A stretch of 10,498 nt of DNA, from positions 1 through 10,498 of the forward strand of contig JAHINZ010000363.1 of assembly GCA_018895795.1 (NCBI GenBank), written 5' to 3'. The position numbers and the translations under genes are program-made. The notes below the pieces were generated by a model. It did no database searches. It worked only from the letters and a program-made list of their open reading frames with translations, and had not been told where the DNA came from. Below are positions 1 to 7,148 of the stretch, piece after piece. The stretch's first letter is position 1; each line of letters starts with the position of its first letter. This stretch comes from Alphaproteobacteria bacterium (GTDB taxonomy: Bacteria > Pseudomonadota > Alphaproteobacteria > Caulobacterales > Caulobacteraceae).

Positions 1-1881
1 GCCCTGCTGATCAAGCTGGACGGCGTCCTGCTCGACCTCGACCGCCCGCTGACGCCCGACCTGCTGACCGGACCGGGCAAGATCGAGATCGTCACGCGCG
101 ACTCGCCCGACGTTCTGGAGGTGATCCGGCACGACACCGCCCACGTCCTGGCCCAGGCCGTGCAGGAGCTGTTTCCCGACACCCAGGTGACGATCGGCCC
201 CAATGTCGAGGACGGCTTCTATTACGACTTCGCCCGCGATGAGCCGTTCAGCCTGGACGACCTGCCCAAGATCGAAGAGCGCATGCGGCAGATCGTCGAT
301 CGCGACGAGAAGATCCGCCGCGAGGAAGTCGACCGCGACGCCGCCATCGCCGCGTTCGAGGCCATGGGCGAAAGCTACAAGGCCCAGATCATCCGTGATC
401 TGCCGGCCAGCGACACGATCACCGTCTATCATCAGGGCGACACCTGGAAGGACCTGTGCCGCGGGCCGCACCTGCCCTCGACCAAGGCGGTGGGCAAGGC
501 CTTCAAGCTGACCAAGCTGGCCGGCGCCTATTGGCGCGGCGACCAGAACAACGCCCAACTGCAACGCATCTATGGCACCAGCTGGGCCTCGGACGCCGAT
601 CTGGCGGCCTATCTGCTGCGCGTCGAGGAAGCCGAGAAGCGCGATCACCGCAAGCTGGGCCGCACGATGGACCTCTTCCACCTCCAGGAAGAGGGCAAGG
701 GGATGATCTTCTGGCACCCCAAGGGCTGGACGCTCTACCGGGCGCTCGAGGACTATATGCGTCGTCGCCTGGACGCCGCCGGCTATCAGGAAGTGAAGAC
801 GCCGCAGATCCTCGATCGCAGCCTGTGGGAAAAATCTGGCCACGCCGACAAGTTCGGCCACGCCATGTTCATGTGCGAAACCGCCGAGGGCGAGGTCATG
901 GCCGTCAAGCCGATGAACTGCCCCGGCCATATCCAGATCTTCAATATCGGTCAGAAGTCGTATCGCGAACTGCCGCTGCGCATGGCCGAGTTCGGCGCCT
1001 GCCATCGGTATGAACCGTCGGGCGCCATGCACGGCATCATGCGCGTACGGGCCTTCACCCAGGACGACGCCCACATTTTCTGCCGCGAAGAACAGGTTAC
1101 GGACGAAAGCGCCAAGTTCATCGAGCTGTTGCGCAGCGTCTATACAGATCTGGGCATGAACCTCCATGACGTGAAGTTCTCGACGCGACCCGACTTGCGG
1201 GCCGGTTCCGACGAGGTCTGGGACAAGGCCGAGCACGCCTTGGCCACGGCGGCGCAGGCCGCCGGCGAAAGCCTGGTCGATCAGCCCGGCGAGGGCGCCT
1301 TCTATGGCCCCAAGCTGGAGTTCTCGCTGAAGGACGCGATCGGTCGCGTCTGGCAGTGCGGAACCTTGCAGCTGGACTTTGTCTTGCCGGAACGACTGGA
1401 CGCCGAGTACGTTTCAGAAGACGGCTCCAAAAAGCGCCCCGTGATGCTTCACAGGGCGATACTGGGGTCGTTCGAACGGTTTATCGGGATTTTGCTGGAA
1501 AATTTCGCGGGTCACCTGCCGCTTTGGCTAGCGCCGACGCAGGTGGTCGTGGCTACTATCACGTCCGACGCCGACGACTATGCCCGTCAGGTCGTCGAGC
1601 GCTTGACGTCTTTGGGGATACGCGCGGAGGTGGATCTGCGTAATGAAAAAATCAACTACAAGATTCGCGAGCATAGCCTTGCAAAGGTTCCGGTGATCGC
1701 GGTGGTGGGGCGCAAAGAAGCGGAGACAGGGCAGGTGGCCCTGCGCCGGTTAGGCGGAGAGGGGCAGAACATCCTGTCGCTCGACGAGGCGGCGCGCGTG
1801 CTCGCCGCTGAAGCCACGCCGCCCGACCTGGCGCGGGCCCGCGTCTTGGTCACGTCGGTTCCGGAGGCCGCGCTCGCCTGA
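1..1881 (+). CDS. thrS: Threonyl-tRNA synthetase, 5'-truncated
   Basis: Class II aminoacyl-tRNA synthetase that charges tRNA-Thr in the cytoplasm. The reading frame is open from base 1, so the gene begins upstream. The visible 626 residues start in the TGS domain, and the spacing of the zinc ligands places about 27 residues outside the window (E. coli numbering). The editing domain is intact: HDTAH (residues 43-47) and LCRGPH carry the expected His and Cys residues. The catalytic domain shows the three zinc ligands: Cys307 in MNCPGH, His358 in DDAHIF and His484 in MLHRAILGS, with the same spacing as E. coli Cys334/His385/His511. The anticodon-binding domain follows, ending in an Ala-rich tail slightly longer than in E. 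coli. Codon use changes sharply around 1380-1760 (see findings). The stop overlaps the next gene by one base (TGATG), so the two are probably translationally coupled. Confidence 0.97.
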   Translation, partial: ALLIKLDGVLLDLDRPLTPDLLTGPGKIEIVTRDSPDVLEVIRHDTAHVLAQAVQELFPDTQVTIGPNVEDGFYYDFARDEPFSLDDLPKIEERMRQIVDRDEKIRREEVDRDAAIAAFEAMGESYKAQIIRDLPASDTITVYHQGDTWKDLCRGPHLPSTKAVGKAFKLTKLAGAYWRGDQNNAQLQRIYGTSWASDADLAAYLLRVEEAEKRDHRKLGRTMDLFHLQEEGKGMIFWHPKGWTLYRALEDYMRRRLDAAGYQEVKTPQILDRSLWEKSGHADKFGHAMFMCETAEGEVMAVKPMNCPGHIQIFNIGQKSYRELPLRMAEFGACHRYEPSGAMHGIMRVRAFTQDDAHIFCREEQVTDESAKFIELLRSVYTDLGMNLHDVKFSTRPDLRAGSDEVWDKAEHALATAAQAAGESLVDQPGEGAFYGPKLEFSLKDAIGRVWQCGTLQLDFVLPERLDAEYVSEDGSKKRPVMLHRAILGSFERFIGILLENFAGHLPLWLAPTQVVVATITSDADDYARQVVERLTSLGIRAEVDLRNEKINYKIREHSLAKVPVIAVVGRKEAETGQVALRRLGGEGQNILSLDEAARVLAAEATPPDLARARVLVTSVPEAALA

Positions 1882-2807
1882 TGAACAGCATCCTGCCCTC
1901 CTTCACGACCCTCGCCGCCGGCGCCCGTCCGGCGCGGCCGAACATTTCGGTGGTGATGGTCGTGTACCGAACGGGCAGGGCGCTGACCGAAAGCATCAAG
2001 CACGTCCTGGACGAGCCGCTGGTCGATGAGTTCGTCATCGTCGACAACGGCTCGTCGCCGCGCGACGCCGAGATGCTGCGCGCCCTGGGCCTGACCGAAC
2101 CGCGCGTCGTGCTGCAGCAAGGCCACGGCAATGTCGGTTTCGCCCGCGGCGCCAATCTGGGCGCCACGACGGCCAAGGGCGAATATATCGTCTTCATCAA
2201 TCCCGACGCCAACCTGCAGACCGGTTGCATCGCGGCCCTGGTGACGGCGTTCCGCGGCCAGCCGACCCCGACCGTGGTCGGCGCGCGGGTGATGAACACC
2301 GACGGCACCGAGCAGCGCGGCGGCCGTCGCGGCGAGGTGACGCCGATCACCACCCTGCTCAGCTTTGGTCATTTGACCCGTCGCTACGCCAAGCTGTCGG
2401 GCTTCGAGATCCATCGCGAAACCGAGCCCCTGCCGCGCTCGCCGGTGCCGATGCCGACCATTTCGGGGGCCTGTTTCGCGCTGCGCCGCCGCGATTTCGA
2501 GGCTCTGGACGGGTTCGACGAAGGTTATTTTCTGCATGTCGAGGATATCGACCTGTGCTGGCGGGCCCGTCAGGCCGGCGGCCGGGTGATCTTCCAGCCC
2601 AAGGCCCAGGTCGTGCATCTGGGCCACACCAGCCTGGAACACCCGGTGAAGGTCGAGTTCCACAAGGGCGTGGGGCTGTCGCGCTACTTCATCAAGCGCG
2701 CCGACACCCTGCAACGCTATGCCCTGGCCGTGGTCCTGGCCCCGGCCATCATGCTGATGTCGGTCTGCCGTCCGCTGCTGTGGAAGATCACCGGCCGGCC
2801 GATCTAG
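1881..2807 (+). CDS. GT2-family glycosyltransferase, rhamnosyltransferase (WbbL)-like
   Basis: A 308-residue GT-A fold glycosyltransferase, probably acting at the cytoplasmic face of the inner membrane on a polysaccharide precursor. The N-terminal strand (NISVVMVVYR, 21-30) leads to the nucleotide-binding Asp55 in IVDNGSS. GNVGFARGANLG (83-94) and the NPD variant of the metal-binding DxD motif (107-109) are typical of the WbbL/rhamnosyltransferase branch of GT2. ISGACFALRR and the catalytic-base region FLHVEDIDLCWRAR (Glu221-Asp222) follow. A hydrophobic segment at 279-300 may anchor it to the membrane. The ATG overlaps the thrS stop, and GGAGG at 1863-1867 is a rather distant ribosome binding site, so coupling to thrS translation is likely. 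Donor and acceptor cannot be read from the sequence: rhamnose is a family-level guess, and O-antigen, capsule or holdfast sugar are all possible. Confidence 0.9.
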   Translation: MNSILPSFTTLAAGARPARPNISVVMVVYRTGRALTESIKHVLDEPLVDEFVIVDNGSSPRDAEMLRALGLTEPRVVLQQGHGNVGFARGANLGATTAKGEYIVFINPDANLQTGCIAALVTAFRGQPTPTVVGARVMNTDGTEQRGGRRGEVTPITTLLSFGHLTRRYAKLSGFEIHRETEPLPRSPVPMPTISGACFALRRRDFEALDGFDEGYFLHVEDIDLCWRARQAGGRVIFQPKAQVVHLGHTSLEHPVKVEFHKGVGLSRYFIKRADTLQRYALAVVLAPAIMLMSVCRPLLWKITGRPI

Positions 2808-2822
2808 GGCCTTTGCCGGGAA

Positions 2823-2837
2823 GACGGCCCCGCCGTC
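2823..2837. terminator. Weak hairpin between convergent genes
   Basis: GACGGC and GCCGTC form a perfect 6-bp inverted repeat with a three-base loop between the convergent GT2 and lipoprotein genes, overlapping the lipoprotein stop codon. Neither side has a T-run, so this is at best a poor or Rho-assisted terminator. The position is suggestive, but GC-rich DNA makes such hairpins common. Confidence 0.3.
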
Positions 2838-3204
2838 ACATCGGGGCGAGGGTCTCGTCTCTCAAACCTTCTGGCCCCTCGATCGAGGTCGGCGCCTGCA
2901 GGGATCGCGCCGGCAACAGCGCGCGATAGCGCTCATAGATCGCTTTGGCGTCACGGCCGGCCTTGGCCTGCAGGCAGAGATCATATTCCCCTTCGCGACC
3001 CCACGGCCTGCGTTCGACAGCGGCCAGATCGCGGTCGGCCTCGGCGGCCGCCCCGATGCGGGCGGCCAAGGGCTGGTCGATGCCCATGCCGTAACTGCCG
3101 AACTTGACGGTCACATCGCAGCGGGTCGCCGTCGGTGGCGGGGGCGTGGCGGCGCAGGCCGCCAGCAGTCCGGCGGCGCCGGCGATCAGGGTCAGCCGGA
3201 TCAT
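2836..3204 (-). CDS. Small predicted lipoprotein, hypothetical
   Basis: A 122-residue protein with a short lipoprotein signal peptide: basic N-terminus (MIR), hydrophobic stretch, then the lipobox LAAC with Cys17 as the expected lipidation site. Residue +2 is Ala rather than Asp, consistent with outer-membrane sorting by the E. coli rule. A proline-rich linker (ATPPPPTAT) follows. The mature part has two more cysteines (29 and 77) that could form a disulfide in the periplasm. No family is recognised. The ATG overlaps the TGA of the upstream HMG-CoA lyase-like gene by four bases (ATGA), making it the last gene of a three-gene operon. Context hints at an envelope role, but no function can be assigned. 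Confidence 0.85.
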   Translation of the reverse strand: MIRLTLIAGAAGLLAACAATPPPPTATRCDVTVKFGSYGMGIDQPLAARIGAAAEADRDLAAVERRPWGREGEYDLCLQAKAGRDAKAIYERYRALLPARSLQAPTSIEGPEGLRDETLAPM

Positions 3205-4115
3205 GCCGGGAACCCGCCGGCCCGGCCCAGGGACGAGGCCGGGGCCTTGCCCAGGCGCGCACTGATCGCCCGTCCGGTCTCGATCAGGCCGTCAAGGTCG
3301 TAGCCGGTGGTAAAGCCGGCGCGTTCGAGCATGTAGACCAGGTCCTCGGCGCCGATATTGCCGGTGGCGTTGGGGGCGAAGGGGCAGCCGCCCAGCCCGC
3401 CCACCGAGGCGTCCAGCACATCGATGCCGGCCTCGACGCTGGCGAAGGCGTTGGCCAGGCCGGTGTTGCGGGTGTCGTGGAAATGCATGCGCAGGCGGGT
3501 GTCCGGCGCGGCGGCGCGCACCGCCTCGATCCGTTTACGGACGGTCCAGGGATCGGCCACGCCGATGGTGTCGCCCAGGGCGATCTCGGCGACCTTCAGG
3601 GCGGCCGCCTCGCGGACGATGGCGACCACCTGGTCCTCGCCGACCTCGCCGTCGAACGGACAGCCGAAGGCCACCGACAGGGTCATGGTGATCGGCGGGC
3701 CGCCCTCGACGGCCTGGCGCTCGACCATGGCGGCCAGGGCGTCGATCTGTTGACTGACGGACGAGCCTTGATTGCGGACCGCGAAGCCTTCCGAGGCGCA
3801 GACCACGACATTGGCCTCGTCGCACTGGGCCGCGACGCAGCGCTCCCAACCGCGCATGTTCAGCACCAGGCCGATGCGCGAATGGTTCAGGTCCGGCGTC
3901 CCACCCACGGGGCTGAGCGCGGCCATGATCTCTTCGGCCCCGGCCATCTGCGGCACACGGTTGGGGTTGACGAACGACACGACCTCCATCCGCCGGGCCC
4001 CGCAGGCCTCCAGCCGACGGATCAGGTCCAGGCGTTCCTCGACCGAGAGGGATTGCGCCTCGTTCTGCAGGCCGTCGCGCGGCCCGACCTCGACGATCTC
4101 GATGAAGCGGCTCAT
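3201..4115 (-). CDS. Hydroxymethylglutaryl-CoA lyase family protein
   Basis: A 304-residue TIM-barrel lyase of the HMG-CoA lyase/DRE-metallolyase superfamily. HMG-CoA lyase splits HMG-CoA to acetyl-CoA and acetoacetate in leucine breakdown. The N-terminal signature VGPRDGLQNE gives catalytic Arg13 and metal-binding Asp14. His211 and His213 in MHFHDTRN are the other ligands. Cys244 in GLGGCPFAP is the loop cysteine, with Asn253 nine residues later. Spacing matches human HMGCL Asp42/His233/His235/Cys266/Asn275. The loop reads CPFAPNATGN rather than the CPYAKGASGN seen in classical leucine-pathway enzymes, so another acyl-CoA substrate is possible. The start is fixed at MSRFIEIVEV: the frame stays open far upstream, but there it only shadows the ArnT-like gene. 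The ATG overlaps that gene's stop (ATGA). No acyl-CoA dehydrogenase or carboxylase of a leucine cluster is visible nearby. Confidence 0.93.
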   Translation of the reverse strand: MSRFIEIVEVGPRDGLQNEAQSLSVEERLDLIRRLEACGARRMEVVSFVNPNRVPQMAGAEEIMAALSPVGGTPDLNHSRIGLVLNMRGWERCVAAQCDEANVVVCASEGFAVRNQGSSVSQQIDALAAMVERQAVEGGPPITMTLSVAFGCPFDGEVGEDQVVAIVREAAALKVAEIALGDTIGVADPWTVRKRIEAVRAAAPDTRLRMHFHDTRNTGLANAFASVEAGIDVLDASVGGLGGCPFAPNATGNIGAEDLVYMLERAGFTTGYDLDGLIETGRAISARLGKAPASSLGRAGGFPA

Positions 4116-5815
4116 GGGCGGTCTCCGGTCGCGGGTCGGATAACCGGCTCGATGTCGGGCTGGCGTTCGCCGCGGTAGATCGTCAGGCGTTCGGCGTCGC
4201 CGTCGGAATAGTTCTGGCCCTCGATGACGGCGACAGGATGCGGGGTCAGACCCGCGGCCGCCAGGGCCCGGCGGAACACCGCGTCCTCGCGGGACTCGAT
4301 CACCGCGGGGCGGCCGCGAGCGATGGCCTCGGCGGCCCGTTGGCCGTCGGTCAGTTCCGTGGCCGTGCCCAGAAGGAACACCAGGCTGGGTTCGGAATAG
4401 CCGCTGACCGCGACAGGGCCGGGCGCGCCCGAGCGGGGCGACAGCTTGGCGCGGTCCAGGGCGTCGGTGATGGCCTTCGACAGGAACAGCGGCTCCAGGT
4501 GCGGCAACAGCCCGCCGACCAGGCAGGCGTGGCCCGCGACGCCCAGGGCTCCGGAAATCACCAGAGCGCGCGCCGATTGTCGACGGAGCAGCAACACCGC
4601 CCCGACGCCGCCGGCGGCCAGCAGCAACGCCACGGTCAGGCCGGTCCAGATCAGGTCGGCGCCCTGGCCGAACTGCTTCATGCCGAACACCGCCACGGCG
4701 GCCAGGAGCAGCGAGACCAGCAGGGTCAGGCCGGCCCCGATCCTGCGGACCAGATCGCCCAGCGGCGCCCGCACGGCGGCGGCCAGCAGCATGGCCAGGC
4801 CGCCCATGGCCGGCAGGGTGTAGTGGATCAGCTTGGTGGGCAGCAGCTCGAACATCAGCCAGGTCGGAACCAGCCAGCAGACGGCGAACCGCACGCCGGG
4901 CTCCTTGCGGCCCGTCCAGGCCAGGACCAGGCCGGCGGGCAGCAGCAGGGTGGCGGGATAGACCAACAGGGGCGAGAGCAGGGCGTGATAGCCGAACGGT
5001 CCGGCATGGCCCTCCTGGCCGCCGGCCAGCTTGGGGGCCAGATCGCCGCCCACGGCCGCGCCCCAGAAGGCGCCGTCGGTGGCCACGGTGATCATCATCG
5101 CCCAGGGCAGAACCACGGCGGAAAACAGGATCAGCCCCCAGCCCCAGCCCAGGTCCTTGACCCAGCCCGCCTTGCGGTCCCAGGCCCAGAGGGCCAGGCC
5201 GGCCATCAGCACGACCAGCGGGCCGACGGGGCCCTTGATCAGAGCCGCCACGGCCAGGCCGGTCCAGAAGGCCAGCTTGGTCAGGTTGCCCGGCTTTCGC
5301 CCCGCCAGGTGGTCGGCGTAGATCTTCGCCAGCGCCGCCATGGCCAGGGTGGTGGTTCCGCACAGGGCCGCGTCGGTCTTGGCGATGAAGGCCTCGCTGG
5401 ACAGCAGGAAGGTCGCGCCCAGGATCGATCCGGCCAGCAGGCCGGTGCGCGGGTCGAACAGCGCCGCCGCGCCCCAGGCGCAGGCCGCCGCCGCCAGCAT
5501 CGCCCCCAGCAGGGACGGGATGCGATAGGCCCAGATTCCCCGGTCCTCGGGCGCGGACAGCAGAGAGACGCTGGCCGCCTGCAGCCAGTGGATGCCGACC
5601 GGCTTCTTGAAGCGCGGCTGATCCTGGAACTTGATGACGACCATGTCGTCGGTTTCCAGCATCTGGGCCGTGGCCTGGGCGAAGCGCGATTCATCGCGGT
5701 CCAGCGGCGGCATGGCCATCAGGCCCGGCAGGCCGGCTAAACACGCCAGCAGAGCGGCGAACAGGGGAGCGCGCCAGCCGCGGCTCCACGCATCCAGGCG
5801 AGATTCAAGCGTCAT
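4112..5815 (-). CDS. ArnT/PMT-like GT-C membrane glycosyltransferase
   Basis: A 567-residue integral inner-membrane glycosyltransferase of the GT-C (ArnT/PMT, GT39/GT83-like) type. Such enzymes transfer a sugar from a polyprenyl-phosphate donor to lipid A, core or protein on the periplasmic side. After the first membrane helix (about 18-35) comes the family motif PPLDRDESRF with Asp41-Glu42, then RFKKPVGIHW (68-77) and AKTDA (145-149). Many Leu/Ala/Val-rich helices follow to about residue 430, then a soluble C-terminal domain that should lie in the periplasm. I chose the ATG at 5815; a TTG 57 bases upstream is also in frame but lies against the divergent gene's start. No good Shine-Dalgarno precedes the ATG. 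It heads the operon with the lyase and lipoprotein genes and diverges from a polyprenyl-phosphate sugar synthase, its likely donor supplier. Acceptor and sugar are unknown. Confidence 0.92.
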   Translation of the reverse strand: MTLESRLDAWSRGWRAPLFAALLACLAGLPGLMAMPPLDRDESRFAQATAQMLETDDMVVIKFQDQPRFKKPVGIHWLQAASVSLLSAPEDRGIWAYRIPSLLGAMLAAAACAWGAAALFDPRTGLLAGSILGATFLLSSEAFIAKTDAALCGTTTLAMAALAKIYADHLAGRKPGNLTKLAFWTGLAVAALIKGPVGPLVVLMAGLALWAWDRKAGWVKDLGWGWGLILFSAVVLPWAMMITVATDGAFWGAAVGGDLAPKLAGGQEGHAGPFGYHALLSPLLVYPATLLLPAGLVLAWTGRKEPGVRFAVCWLVPTWLMFELLPTKLIHYTLPAMGGLAMLLAAAVRAPLGDLVRRIGAGLTLLVSLLLAAVAVFGMKQFGQGADLIWTGLTVALLLAAGGVGAVLLLRRQSARALVISGALGVAGHACLVGGLLPHLEPLFLSKAITDALDRAKLSPRSGAPGPVAVSGYSEPSLVFLLGTATELTDGQRAAEAIARGRPAVIESREDAVFRRALAAAGLTPHPVAVIEGQNYSDGDAERLTIYRGERQPDIEPVIRPATGDRP

Positions 5816-5871
5816 GGCGCATGGAATAGCACGATCCTTTCGTGTGGGGAGTTTTGAGGTATTAGAGGGCA
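5816..5871. promoter_or_regulatory. Divergent promoter region between ArnT-like and DPM1-like genes
   Basis: Only 56 bases separate two divergent start codons, so both promoters must lie here or run into the coding ends. On the plus strand, TATTAG (5860-5865) is a -10-like hexamer ending six bases before the ATG at 5872. On the minus strand, GCTATTCC (5823-5830) resembles the start of the Caulobacter -10 consensus GCTANAWC and lies seven bases before the ATG at 5815. Neither has a convincing -35. If used, both would give leaderless or nearly leaderless mRNAs. Exact promoter positions are inferred. Confidence 0.4.
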
Positions 5872-6609
5872 ATGACCGCCGCTTCCGCCGCCTCGCCCGA
5901 TTATTCGATCGTCGTTCCCGTCTTTGACGAGGGCGGCGCCGCGCCGGCCCTGGCGCGCGAGATCGCCGCCGCCTTCACCGGCGAGAACCACGAGATCATC
6001 TTCATCGACGACGCCAGCCGCGACGACACCAAGGCCCTCTTGGTGGCCCTGAAGGCCGAGATCCCGCAACTGCGGGTGCTGTCACACCGCAAGAACTCGG
6101 GCCAGAGCCGCGCCGTGCGCAGCGGTGTGCTGGCCGCGCGCGCGCCGATCGTCGTCACCCTAGACGGCGACGGCCAGAACGATCCGGCCGACGCGCCGCG
6201 CCTGGCCCGCGCCCTGGCGGCCGGCCCCGCCACCCTGGCCCTGGTCGGCGGTGAGCGGGTCAAGCGTCAGGACAGCTCGGCCAAGCGCTTCGCGTCGAAG
6301 TTCGGCAACGGGGTGCGCAAGCGTCTGCTGAAGGACACGGCCAACGACACCGGCTGCGGGCTCAAGGCCTTCCGCCGCGAGGCCTTCCTGCGGCTCCCTT
6401 ATTTTGATCACATCCACCGCTATATCCCGGCCTTGATGCTGCGCGAGGGCTATGAGGTGGCGTTCCAGCCCGTCAACCATCGCCACCGCGAGAGCGGGGT
6501 GTCGAAATACACCAATTTCGGCCGGTTGAAGGCCTCGGTGAGCGACCTGCTGGGCGTCATGTGGTTGCAGACCCGGGCCCGCAATCCGCTGGGCGTCGAC
6601 GAAGCTTAG
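5872..6609 (+). CDS. Polyprenyl-phosphate glycosyltransferase (DPM1/ArnC/RgtE-like GT2)
   Basis: A 245-residue GT2 enzyme of the dolichyl-phosphate mannose synthase type, which moves a sugar from a nucleotide donor to a polyprenyl phosphate (undecaprenyl phosphate in bacteria) on the cytoplasmic side. The order of motifs is typical: SIVVPVFDE (12-20), nucleotide-binding DDAS (46-49), NSGQSRAVRSG (75-85), metal-binding DGDGQNDP (98-105), GCGLKAFRRE (161-170) and the basic acceptor-loop motif HRHRESGVSKY (203-213). It lacks the C-terminal pair of membrane helices found in GtrB/ArnC, so it resembles soluble or monotopic DPM1-type enzymes. Possible ribosome binding sites are GAGGT (11 bases upstream) or GAGGG (2 bases), neither ideally spaced. 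It is divergent from the ArnT-like transferase, the classic user of such a donor. The sugar (mannose, galacturonate, aminoarabinose, glucose) cannot be read from the sequence. Confidence 0.92.
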   Translation: MTAASAASPDYSIVVPVFDEGGAAPALAREIAAAFTGENHEIIFIDDASRDDTKALLVALKAEIPQLRVLSHRKNSGQSRAVRSGVLAARAPIVVTLDGDGQNDPADAPRLARALAAGPATLALVGGERVKRQDSSAKRFASKFGNGVRKRLLKDTANDTGCGLKAFRREAFLRLPYFDHIHRYIPALMLREGYEVAFQPVNHRHRESGVSKYTNFGRLKASVSDLLGVMWLQTRARNPLGVDEA

Positions 6610-6716
6610 CCATCACTTAGCGCCCTGGGGTTGAAGCGCCTTCTCGGCCCTCGAAAATGCGGTTAACCCTAAGCCGCGCGACCCTGACGGCCGCGCGTCC
6701 TTGGGAGAGGCTCTCG

Positions 6717-7139
6717 ATGTTCGCCGCGGTTCCGCTGCTGGCCCTGCCAGTGCTGGTCTATAATTTGATCGCCATGACCCTGACGGGGGGCTTCATGTCG
6801 TCGCAAGCCAATGCGCGCATGACCGAGACCCTGTTCACGATCCGCATGACCTCGCGCGTCGATTGGGCCGTCAGCCTGGGCGACCTGTTGCTGGCCGCCT
6901 CCCTGGTGGTGCTGTTTGTCGAACTGCTGAAATCGACGACCAGCCGCCGGATCGCGATCATCAATCACTCGCTGTCGATGGTGTTGTTCATCGGTTGCCT
7001 GGTCGAGTTCCTGCTGGCCCCGGCCTTCGCCACCTCGACCTTCTTTCTGATCACCGTGATGGTTCTGCTGGACGTGCTGGCCGGCTTCATCGTCACCATC
7101 GTCGCCGCGCGGCGGGACGTGGATTTCGGAGACAACTAG
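6717..7139 (+). CDS. Four-helix integral membrane protein, hypothetical
   Basis: A 140-residue inner-membrane protein with four predicted transmembrane segments (about 1-24, 50-71, 84-106 and 107-130) and the charged end ARRDVDFGDN. I chose the ATG at 6717 because GGAGAGG (6704-6710) sits six bases upstream, a strong ribosome binding site. An in-frame ATG at 6657 would add 20 residues, but those codons include the rare TTA, CTA and AGG and have no Shine-Dalgarno. The gene follows the DPM1-like gene on the same strand after about 107 bases and may be cotranscribed. Its size and topology match GtrA-type lipid-linked sugar flippases, but I do not see a clear GtrA signature, so that role is only a context guess. 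Confidence 0.82.
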   Translation: MFAAVPLLALPVLVYNLIAMTLTGGFMSSQANARMTETLFTIRMTSRVDWAVSLGDLLLAASLVVLFVELLKSTTSRRIAIINHSLSMVLFIGCLVEFLLAPAFATSTFFLITVMVLLDVLAGFIVTIVAARRDVDFGDN

Positions 7140-7148
7140 GCGGGGCGA

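Noticed and set aside
1656..2714. Minus-strand open frame of about 352 codons opposite thrS and the GT2 gene
   Set aside because: Spans two well-supported plus-strand genes and has no recognisable domain.
3135..4178. Plus-strand open frame of about 347 codons opposite the lyase gene
   Set aside because: Antisense shadow of the HMG-CoA lyase-like gene; low-complexity composition.
4116..5363. N-terminal extension of the lyase frame over the ArnT-like gene, suggesting a fusion
   Set aside because: The upstream part is Arg/Gly/Pro-rich frame shadow. The lyase fold starts at MSRFIEIVEV, and the ArnT frame is the one with conserved motifs.
4238..5740. Plus-strand open frame of about 500 codons opposite the ArnT-like gene
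   Set aside because: Gln/Gly/Arg/His-rich translation with no domain; an antisense shadow of a GC-rich gene whose minus-strand product has clear GT-C motifs.
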